Assembly (NCBI GenBank): GCA_027484445.1
Contig: JAIXSY010000035.1
Location: 1 to 36,667, forward strand
Source of the DNA: Verrucomicrobiaceae bacterium
GTDB taxonomy: Bacteria > Verrucomicrobiota > Verrucomicrobiia > Verrucomicrobiales > Verrucomicrobiaceae
Reading direction: 5' to 3'
DNA: 36,667 bases
Shown here: one piece after another, positions 25,841 through 32,157 of the stretch
Position numbering within the stretch: the first letter of the stretch is position 1
Layout of the letters: every line of letters starts with the position of its first letter
The notes under the pieces: generated by a model
Databases searched by the model: none
What the model saw: the letters and a program-made list of their open reading frames with translations, nothing else
Told to the model about the DNA's origin: nothing
Program-made: the position numbers and the translations under genes

Positions 25841-26272
25841 TCACGCGCCTGTGATCTCGTCCAGATTGCGCTCGATTCGGGTCAAAAACCGCAGGAACTG
25901 CCCGCGCTCGGCGTCAGTAAAGCCATCAAACATCTTGGCCACCAGATGATCGCCCGCGTCACAAAAGGCGGCGGATGCGCAGATGTTTCGGGCCGTATCA
26001 GTCAGGTGGATTGTCTTGACGCGGGCATCCTCGCCATCGGCGCGCCGAGTGACATGGTCCTGACGTTCCAACACATCGATCACATTGGTTAGGGTGGGCG
26101 ACGAAACGGCCAGCCGCCTTTGCAACTCGCGGTGTTCCAGGCCGTCGTCATGCATTAGCACCTGCACCACATCGAACTGTCCACCGGTAAACCCGAAGGG
26201 CCGGATCGTATGTTCCAATGCGCGGCGCAGTGCCAGATATGCGCGTTTGAAGTCAAGCGTCGGGTGTGACAT
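25841..26272 (-). CDS. MarR family transcriptional regulator
   Basis: A 143-residue MarR-type winged-helix protein. Recognition region: LEHRELQRRLAVSSPTLTNVIDVLERQDHVTRR, followed by the wing ADGEDARVKTIHLTD and a C-terminal dimerisation helix. This is a normal MarR length. I prefer the start at 26272 (MSHPTLDF) because AAGGAAG lies upstream; the longer reading from 26311 has no ribosome site. It precedes the propeller gene in the same direction, with two inverted repeats between them. Confidence 0.88.
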   Translation of the reverse strand: MSHPTLDFKRAYLALRRALEHTIRPFGFTGGQFDVVQVLMHDDGLEHRELQRRLAVSSPTLTNVIDVLERQDHVTRRADGEDARVKTIHLTDTARNICASAAFCDAGDHLVAKMFDGFTDAERGQFLRFLTRIERNLDEITGA

Positions 26273-26311
26273 AACCAATGTCTTCCTTATGCGGAACTCT
26301 GCAATCGTCAT

Positions 26312-26647
26312 TTAAGGGCAAGCCGCCCTCTCCGACCGTTTCCGATGGCGTTTTAGCAATGTACCAATGTGGCAGCGAGACTGAGAAACAACAAGGCTGG
26401 CGATGTCACTAGTTAATGTGGGCCAGTTCTTCACAGACACCAAATCAACGTCGAGTCGTAGCAGGCCATTCGAAACACAGCGACCAGTTCTACAGCTTGG
26501 GTTGCCTCGGCCCGGCACCCGTCGGATGAATGCCCGAGCGACAAGAGCTACGGACCAGAGATAGGCATGGAAGGGCATCTGCGCCGATCCCGGCCCCAGA
26601 GAAGTGCGGCCGAAGCCAACTCCCTAAGGGATCGGATTCCGAGACGA
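26312..26647. other. 336-base gap with no supported gene
   Basis: Open frames are present on both strands, the longest being 88 codons on the minus strand, but none has a ribosome site, a recognisable motif or a start that makes sense. The promoter of the marR-type gene should lie in the first 100 bases. I see no repeat or structured RNA here. Confidence 0.5.
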
Positions 26648-26782
26648 TCACGACCTCGTGCCGTCGATTTCATCGGCGGGGACGGCGCCGAATGTTCCAT
26701 CCACTGCGTGGAAGACGACGATCGAGACCATGAGCGTGGCGGCGAGGGAGGCGGCGAAAGCCTGGGCGTCTTTGCGGGACAT
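26648..26782 (-). CDS. 44-residue single-pass membrane protein
   Basis: A small gene of 44 codons. Residues 1-7 are charged (MSRKDAQ), residues 8-27 form one hydrophobic segment (AFAASLAATLMVSIVVFHAV), and the tail carries Asp, Glu and Arg. A ribosome site AGGAG stands eight bases before the ATG. The 5' leader resembles that of ssb at 34.6 kb, which supports a real gene. It has no recognisable family. A one-pass inner-membrane protein is likely; small proteins of this shape can be regulators, toxins or partners of larger membrane proteins. Confidence 0.6.
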   Translation of the reverse strand: MSRKDAQAFAASLAATLMVSIVVFHAVDGTFGAVPADEIDGTRS

Positions 26783-26807
26783 CTGTTTGGCTCCTGTTTT
26801 GGAGGCT

Positions 26808-26852
26808 GGGGATCATCCCCCGCGCGACAGGACCCAGCAGACCCGAAGCCTG
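26808..26852 (-). promoter_or_regulatory. Leader motif shared with ssb, upstream of the 44-residue gene
   Basis: In the minus-strand leader a hairpin GGGGA-TGA-TCCCC (26808-26820) is preceded by GGGTCCTGTC (26826-26835) and CAGGCTTC (26845-26852), then the AGGAG ribosome site follows. The ssb leader at 34610-34648 has the same parts in the same order, with GAAGGGA-TGG-TCCCTTC as its hairpin. Stem bases differ in compensating pairs, which suggests selection on RNA structure. Confidence 0.45.
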
Positions 26853-27199
26853 GCTGACATCGCCGGGTGCGTTCGGCTTGTCCGAATCTGCTCGGCGGCG
26901 AGGGCTCGCCCGAAGTCCGACCCCTTGAGAGTTGATCTCGAAGACGGGATTCGGGGCAAGGAAGGGCACGGGACCCGGCAGCCGAACAAGCGATGGATCA
27001 TCCGACCAAGTGTTCCCTGCATGTAGGCGAAGAGTTAACCTTCGATCTCAGAATTTTGATTATGTAATTTCTCTGAGTACGATGGGTTAAGATTCCGTCA
27101 CAGAGCATCCCAAGAACGGCTCGCATAGACCCGAACGATGACGATCCACAGGGAGCACACGAAAGTAGCTACCTCGTGGTGATCTCGGACCTGCTCGCC
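26853..27199. other. Gap with no supported gene
   Basis: About 350 bases between the leader of the 44-residue gene and the end of the exonuclease gene. The left half is GC-rich and the part around 27030-27100 is AT-rich (CAGAATTTTGATTATG), which may hold the promoter of the 44-residue gene. No gene, terminator with a T-run, or repeat was found. Confidence 0.4.
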
Positions 27200-28606
27200 T
27201 CAACAGGGTTTTTGCGCTCTGAAGACAGCAGCCCGCGCACTACGATCCTGTAAGTAGGTTCGGTATCGAGAGAGAAGACCGTCGTTGTCTGCTCCTTCCC
27301 CGATCAGCTTTTCGGTTTCGGTTAGAGCAAACTCGTATGTGAGACAGCCAGACCCGTCTCCCGCCAATTGGTCGGCCAAGCGTCGCTCTATCTCCACCTT
27401 TACCGCCGCGGGAAGAACTCCGCGAGCTTCGAAGTAGATCAGGCGCAAGCCAAACCACCGCAGGCGCTCGTCCTCTAAGCCTTGCACGATCGCAAGACGG
27501 TCCGGCCATGAAACTTGGTGAAAATCGCTCATGCGCCTCTCGTCATCCGGCCCTGGAAAACCGTTGTAGATCCGCTCCTCGAGATGAGGCGACAGCGGAT
27601 AAGGCTCTCGGGTGGCAATAAATGCAGCGACAAGGCGCGCACAAAATTGCGGGTCCGACTTTACGCGCCGGGCCTGGCCTTCGATGTGATCGATGGCCCC
27701 ACCATCCAACATGTGTTCCGGAGCATCGAAGAATGCTGTCAGCGTTGGGGCCGAGTTGACCCTGAAGTGACGGATAGGACTGGGCTTTTGCGTCAGATGT
27801 GCTTGTAGTTCGCTGTCACCCATCGCAGCAAGCTTGCCGACGTCCTGATTGAGACTGAGGCAAATCCTGCCGTTGGCTTGGTCGGGATCGACACCAATAC
27901 AGACTACCGGAGCGTGATAAGCTTTGCCGCCGAAGAACTCAGTAAGCACAAAGCCATCTTCGGCATCGACGAAATCCGCAACGGTCGCCTTGTTTGAAAA
28001 GCGAACGAACCGCTGCCATAGGTCCGGAGTCCGATCATATACCAGTCGACATAACTCGACCGTCGTAAGCACGTCCGACATGGCATCGTGCGCCTGGGTA
28101 TGGTCGACGCCATTCGCCGCCGCCAGTTGATGCAAACGGAATGTCCGCCGCCCCTCTGCGCTGACTGGAACGACAAGCTGTGCGGGCGATACGGCATCAG
28201 CAGCCATCACCAGACTAAGTGCGTCAGCCCGGCAGTTGCGGTGGTTGCTCGTCAGATAGGCCGGATACAGGCACTGGAAGAGTGCCTGACGCAGCATCTC
28301 TTCGTCGAAGCGAATGGAGTTGAAACCGACAAAGATGGATGGACTCCAGGACATCAAGGTCCGCCGAATGTCTCCTACCATTGCGTAGTGCGTCGGCAGG
28401 CTGGCATCAGTCAGCCGTTCTATCGGCAGTCCGTTCGTGCGCATCGCTGAAGGATGGGGCAGAACGTGAGGCTGGAGGCGCGAGCGCGACTCGAAGCGCG
28501 CCACCTCGTTCAAGTTCGCATCGGTGCGCACAGCTGCGAAATGGATAATCTGATCGAAACCGCGCTTGAGCCCCGTCGTTTCAGTATCGAAAAAAACGAA
28601 GCTCAT
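27200..28606 (-). CDS. Exonuclease I (SbcB)-like DEDDh exonuclease
   Basis: A 468-residue protein close in length to E. coli exonuclease I (475). DEDDh active-site residues are visible: D7 and E9 in FFDTETTGL, D101 in NSIRFDEEML, H173 and D178 in HDAMSDVLTTVELC. After the nuclease domain come the SH3-like and C-terminal helical regions of ExoI (NGFPGPDDERRMSDFH, RLIYFEARGVLP). ExoI degrades single-stranded DNA from the 3' end. It starts seven bases after the CapP-like gene with no clear ribosome site, so it is the third gene of that operon. An ExoI beside a protease that in its family is triggered by single-stranded DNA suggests it tunes or removes that signal. Confidence 0.88.
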   Translation of the reverse strand: MSFVFFDTETTGLKRGFDQIIHFAAVRTDANLNEVARFESRSRLQPHVLPHPSAMRTNGLPIERLTDASLPTHYAMVGDIRRTLMSWSPSIFVGFNSIRFDEEMLRQALFQCLYPAYLTSNHRNCRADALSLVMAADAVSPAQLVVPVSAEGRRTFRLHQLAAANGVDHTQAHDAMSDVLTTVELCRLVYDRTPDLWQRFVRFSNKATVADFVDAEDGFVLTEFFGGKAYHAPVVCIGVDPDQANGRICLSLNQDVGKLAAMGDSELQAHLTQKPSPIRHFRVNSAPTLTAFFDAPEHMLDGGAIDHIEGQARRVKSDPQFCARLVAAFIATREPYPLSPHLEERIYNGFPGPDDERRMSDFHQVSWPDRLAIVQGLEDERLRWFGLRLIYFEARGVLPAAVKVEIERRLADQLAGDGSGCLTYEFALTETEKLIGEGADNDGLLSRYRTYLQDRSARAAVFRAQKPC

Positions 28607-28613
28607 GGACGTG

Positions 28614-29135
28614 TTACAAACTAGCTAGCCGAAAACGCATTGCGGCCGTGCTTACTCTGAACCGACGCGCCAAGACTTCGATCGCCGACTCGTCCTCAAG
28701 GTCGACGCCCCCGCCTTCCAAGGCGTCGGCGAGCAGGTAACCAGGGATCAAGAGTTCCGAAGCAAAGGCGTTGGCATCGATTTCCATCGGATCCGTACCG
28801 AGAGCCGAGACATCATCCCGAAAGAGGACGCGGATCCCTTTATCGACATGCACGGCTTGGCTGATCTCAGTAGCATGAAGAATGTGGTGTGCCAGCTCGT
28901 GGGCAGCCGAGAACCGCTGCCGGTTCGGATGGTGCAGCGCGTTCACACCAATGATGCCAACACCGTCCTTGATGTACGCCATCCCCGAAAGATCTTCGTC
29001 GAGGGGCGCATACTGAAGGACGATCTTTCGAGCTTTGATTATCCGTTCTACCGGGACAGGTGGCGCAGAAACGCCAAACTCCTGCAGAATCACACGCGCA
29101 GAAGCGCGCGCGCCTTCTGGATTGGAATTGGCCAT
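28614..29135 (-). CDS. capP: ImmA/IrrE-family protease, CapP-like
   Basis: A 173-residue COG2856 metallopeptidase. The zinc motif HELAHH spans residues 79-84, with a probable third ligand at E118 in MEIDANAFASELLIP, a classic ImmA/IrrE pattern. The gene lies two bases after an XRE-type repressor gene and the pair is divergent from a CBASS operon. This is the arrangement of CapH and CapP, in which CapP is activated by single-stranded DNA and cuts CapH to switch on CBASS after DNA damage. The symbol rests on context plus motif, not on an alignment. GGAAGGG precedes the ATG. Confidence 0.83.
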   Translation of the reverse strand: MANSNPEGARASARVILQEFGVSAPPVPVERIIKARKIVLQYAPLDEDLSGMAYIKDGVGIIGVNALHHPNRQRFSAAHELAHHILHATEISQAVHVDKGIRVLFRDDVSALGTDPMEIDANAFASELLIPGYLLADALEGGGVDLEDESAIEVLARRFRVSTAAMRFRLASL

Positions 29136-29137
29136 AG

Positions 29138-29497
29138 TCAGACCCTTCCGCGTCGTGGCTGCAACGCAGATGCAATCAGATCGGCGACCTGAGCTTCGGC
29201 ATGTTCAGACAACGTCTGCTTCGATAGCGCCTGATTGGAAAGCTTCATCTTTAGCCCCTCCCCTATAATCTTCTGCGGCATCGGAGGCAGGAGCTCGGCC
29301 ACTTTGGTGAAGTCGAGTGCGGCAGCAAGCGCATAAACGTGATGCAAGAGGATGTTCTGCCGGCCACTCTCGATGTTCGCAATCGAAGCGCGCGACATGT
29401 TCACCTTACCGGCCAGTTGCGCCTGCGTTAGGCCGAGCGCCTTCCTGCGGGCCGAAACCGCACTGCCAAAAGCCTTGTAAAGCAACTCGTCTCCCAT
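29138..29497 (-). CDS. capH: XRE-family repressor, CapH-like
   Basis: A 119-residue protein with an N-terminal XRE helix-turn-helix (ARRKALGLTQAQLAGKVNMS, then RASIANIESGRQ, residues 17-50). The C-terminal half (LLPPMPQKIIG to the end) is helical and would be the dimerising part and the target of the neighbouring protease. It is followed after two bases by the ImmA-type gene. A TTGACA box at 29527-29532 on the minus strand could place the transcript start almost at the ATG, so a leaderless message is possible. It likely represses both its own operon and the divergent CBASS operon through the GCAAAC sites. Confidence 0.85.
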   Translation of the reverse strand: MGDELLYKAFGSAVSARRKALGLTQAQLAGKVNMSRASIANIESGRQNILLHHVYALAAALDFTKVAELLPPMPQKIIGEGLKMKLSNQALSKQTLSEHAEAQVADLIASALQPRRGRV

Positions 29498-29504
29498 GTG
29501 ATAT

Positions 29505-29562
29505 GTTTGCTCTCTACTCCACCAGATGTCAACACGGCAAACATGCTGTGCTTATTGCAAAC
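29505..29562. promoter_or_regulatory. GCAAAC repeats between the capHP and CBASS operons
   Basis: The word GCAAAC or its complement occurs at 29505-29510 (as GTTTGC), 29537-29542 and 29557-29562. The last two start exactly 20 bases apart, two helical turns, and both are followed by ACA or ATG-type sequence. They flank the minus-strand TTGACA at 29527-29532. A second TTGACA at 29582-29587 on the plus strand points towards the DUF2188/CBASS genes. Binding of the CapH-like repressor here would close both promoters. Confidence 0.55.
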
Positions 29563-29653
29563 ACAGCTATGTGCTTGATCGTTGACAGTGGGAACTGAAT
29601 CGGGAATCCTTCGCAATAGGGCATGGTGCCCAAGGCGAGTCGGAGGACCAACT

Positions 29654-29875
29654 ATGTCGAAACGGATTCATGTCGTGCCCCACGGGTCGGGCTGGGCAAC
29701 ACGTCGCGAAGGCGCCACCCGCGTCGGATCGACCCACAACACGCAGGCGGATGCGACGCAGGCAGCGCGAGGTACCGCCGTTCGCGAACGTGGCGAAGTC
29801 ATCATCCATCGCCCGGACGGTCGCATCCGGGATTCCAATTCTTACGGCAACGACCCCTTCCCGCCGAAAGGCTGA
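29654..29875 (+). CDS. DUF2188 protein at the head of the CBASS operon
   Basis: A 73-residue DUF2188 protein, recognised by the start RIHVVPHGSGWATRREGATR, the middle QADATQAARGTAVRERGEVI and the late HRPDGRIRDSNSYGNDPFPP. Such proteins are small, soluble and of unknown function; they read like short beta-alpha units that bind nucleic acid. GGAGG stands just before the ATG. It is 82 bases before the CapV gene on the same strand, with a hairpin in the gap, so it is probably on the CBASS transcript. I know of no experiment that ties DUF2188 to CBASS. Confidence 0.85.
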   Translation: MSKRIHVVPHGSGWATRREGATRVGSTHNTQADATQAARGTAVRERGEVIIHRPDGRIRDSNSYGNDPFPPKG

Positions 29876-29882
29876 CAGCACC

Positions 29883-29904
29883 GGACCGCTTCTTGAAGCG
29901 GTCC
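29883..29904 (+). other. Nine-pair hairpin between the DUF2188 and capV genes
   Basis: GGACCGCTT and AAGCGGTCC form a perfect nine-pair stem around CTTG, eight bases after the DUF2188 stop. There is no T-run after it, so it is not a standard terminator. It could weaken read-through into the toxic CapV gene or protect the DUF2188 message. Confidence 0.55.
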
Positions 29905-29957
29905 AGATCGGCTGCGTGTTGAAGAGACTGGGGTGTCAGAAAGGATATATCGGGCAG

Positions 29958-31106
29958 ATGGCGGAAAGTACGCAAGATCAGGGTGCTGAGCGGCCATATC
30001 GAGTGCTCAGCCTAGACGGTGGAGGGATGCGGGGAATCTATACGGCTGCGTTTCTTGCCCGCCTGACTGATCAGTTTGCGCGAATTCGAGGCGAAACGGC
30101 ACTCGATCTTGGCCGCGGCTTCGACTTGATCACCGGGACCAGCACCGGCGCGATCGTCGGCTGCGCATTGGCCGTTGGACGGCCAATGGCAGAAGTTGTG
30201 GCACTTTATCGCGAGCACGGCCCCAAGATTTTCCCGCATCGGATCAAGGGCAAACGCAGCGCAATCTACCGTGCGAGCCAAGGCAGCCGTTTCGTGCGTG
30301 AGGGTGACAAGGCACTACGTGATGCGCTTCGCGGCGTGCTCGATGACGTCACAATGCTCGACGTGTTTGCAGGACGTGGCATTTCACTCGCGATTCCGAC
30401 GGTGCTGATGAGCGAGCACCGGGCTTGGGTCTTCAAGAAGACACCCAAGAGTGGGGTGCGCGACGATCGGTATCCACTGGTCGACGTTTGCATGGCGACG
30501 AGCGCTGCGCCGATCTATCGCTCGCTGGCCGCCATTGATGATCCAAACTCGCCGGGCGGGCCTAAACAAGTGTTCGCCGACGGCGGACTTTGGGCCAACA
30601 ATCCGATCATGGTTGGGCTCGTCGATGCACTGACGATTGCGCCACCCAATCGTCCGATCGAGATTTACTCACTCGGGACCTGCCCGCGCCCCGAGGGTGA
30701 CCACCTCGACGCAGAGAGTGCCCACCGTTCCATGCTCGACTGGTCGTTTGGCGCTGATGTCGCGCCCCTCAGCATCTCGGCGCAGGAGTTCGCATTCGAC
30801 CACATGGCGCGGCTTTTGACTAACGCCATCAGCGGCTGCGGCCGTTCGATCCGGCGCGTACGTTTTCCCAACAAGCCGGTCCCGGCGAGCATGATGCCAT
30901 ACCTCGCCCTTGATGACACTCGGCCAGAGGCGATGGATCGGCTCGTCGGTCAGGCGCACACCGACGCCGATCTGACAAAAAGTGCTAGCGACGATCCACA
31001 CAGCGAGGAGGGGCGCATGATTAGCCGTCTCATGCACGACCTGCCGACGATGCCGGCGACTGGCGCCGTCTGGCGTGGCTCCTCCACCGACAAAAAGGAA
31101 GGATAA
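29958..31106 (+). CDS. capV: CapV patatin-like phospholipase, CBASS effector
   Basis: A 382-residue patatin-like phospholipase. All family motifs are present: oxyanion loop SLDGGGMRGIY (18-28), nucleophile S62 in GTSTGAIVG, and the dyad Asp D208 in FADGGLWANNP. CapV proteins are switched on by a cyclic dinucleotide (cGAMP in the Vibrio system) and break down the inner membrane, killing the infected cell. The C-terminal region past residue 300 would form the nucleotide pocket. I use the ATG at 29958, since the reading from 29670 runs through the DUF2188 gene. The ribosome site is weak, which may keep basal expression low. The CD-NTase gene follows at once. Confidence 0.9.
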   Translation: MAESTQDQGAERPYRVLSLDGGGMRGIYTAAFLARLTDQFARIRGETALDLGRGFDLITGTSTGAIVGCALAVGRPMAEVVALYREHGPKIFPHRIKGKRSAIYRASQGSRFVREGDKALRDALRGVLDDVTMLDVFAGRGISLAIPTVLMSEHRAWVFKKTPKSGVRDDRYPLVDVCMATSAAPIYRSLAAIDDPNSPGGPKQVFADGGLWANNPIMVGLVDALTIAPPNRPIEIYSLGTCPRPEGDHLDAESAHRSMLDWSFGADVAPLSISAQEFAFDHMARLLTNAISGCGRSIRRVRFPNKPVPASMMPYLALDDTRPEAMDRLVGQAHTDADLTKSASDDPHSEEGRMISRLMHDLPTMPATGAVWRGSSTDKKEG

Positions 31107-31107
31107 G

Positions 31108-32157
31108 ATGATGTTCGACTGCTCCAAAGATGTACGTGCGTACCACGACCAGGACGTAACTCTGCCCAAGGTCGAACAGGATGCGATGCGCGACCGTCGC
31201 AATTCGAACCGGACGCGGCTGCGTAACGGCTTGGATAAGGCAGGCAAGCCCAAACCGATCGAGTTCGTCAAACAGGGCAGCTACGCCATGAAGACGATGT
31301 GTCGCGATCCCGACAACGACTACGACATCGACGACGGCGTCTACTTCGAAAAGAAGGATCTGGTCGGCGATCGTGGCGCTGAGATCACGTCCCTTCAGGC
31401 GCGCTGGATGGTGCGCGACGCGGTCGACGACGGCAAGTTCAAGCGAGCGCCAGAGGTGCGTTCGAACTGCGTCCGTATCTTCTACGAGAAGGGTTATCAT
31501 GTCGATCTGCCCCTCTATCGCCGAGTCGTCACTGACACTGCTTTCGGTGAGGAGGTACATTACGAACTCGCGGCGAGCAGCGGCTGGAGGCGTTCCGACG
31601 CCCGCGATGTGTCGGATTGGTACGAGGACCAGCGCGCCGCATCTGCCGACGGCATCCAGCTGCGGCGCATCAATCGCGACCTGAAGAAGTACGCCCGCAG
31701 CCGCTATAGCTGGCGCGGCTCGGTACTTAGCGGCTTTGGCATTTCGGTCCTGACTACCGAGAGGTTCCGCGCGAACGGACGCGAGGATCGCGCGCTCTAC
31801 GACACTATGGTTGCCATCCGCGATCGCCTGGATTGGAACCTCGTCGTCGTCCACCCTGTGACCCCGGGTGACACGATCACAAGAGGGTCCGATGACGCAA
31901 AGGCGCGCTACTTCCGCGAGAAGCTGACGGAGGCAATCAACACGCTTGAGCCGCTCTTCGACACCGACTGCACGCGGAAGGAAGCCCTTAAGTGCTGGGA
32001 CAAGGTGTTTGCCACAACCTTTTTCAGCGAGCGCCTGGAAGAGGAACAGAGAGCGTCTGTGGCCGCTTCCGCCGTCATCAGTTCCGCAGCCCTGCTGAAC
32101 GTGACGGCAGCGGCGGCCGCCGCCGTCAGCAGCGCCGGCGGCGGACGTCATGCCTAA
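31108..32157 (+). CDS. DncV-like CD-NTase (cyclic oligonucleotide synthase)
   Basis: A 349-residue CD-NTase. The nucleotidyltransferase signature GSYAMKTM is at 57-64, the metal-binding pair D73 and D75 in DYDIDDGVYF, and the third Asp D132 in HVDLPLYR. The layout VDLDDGVY/DLPLY is that of DncV (clade A), so cGAMP-like products are likely, but clade and product are not certain. The last 25 residues are Ala/Val-rich and flexible, with a Gly-rich end; in type II systems Cap2 works on the C-terminus of the CD-NTase. It starts one base after the capV stop with AAGGAAGG upstream and overlaps cap2 by eight bases. Confidence 0.9.
   Translation: MMFDCSKDVRAYHDQDVTLPKVEQDAMRDRRNSNRTRLRNGLDKAGKPKPIEFVKQGSYAMKTMCRDPDNDYDIDDGVYFEKKDLVGDRGAEITSLQARWMVRDAVDDGKFKRAPEVRSNCVRIFYEKGYHVDLPLYRRVVTDTAFGEEVHYELAASSGWRRSDARDVSDWYEDQRAASADGIQLRRINRDLKKYARSRYSWRGSVLSGFGISVLTTERFRANGREDRALYDTMVAIRDRLDWNLVVVHPVTPGDTITRGSDDAKARYFREKLTEAINTLEPLFDTDCTRKEALKCWDKVFATTFFSERLEEEQRASVAASAVISSAALLNVTAAAAAAVSSAGGGRHA

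Noticed and set aside
26312..26578. 88-codon minus-strand frame as a transposase fragment
   Set aside because: No DDE motif or recognised transposase text, and no ribosome site.
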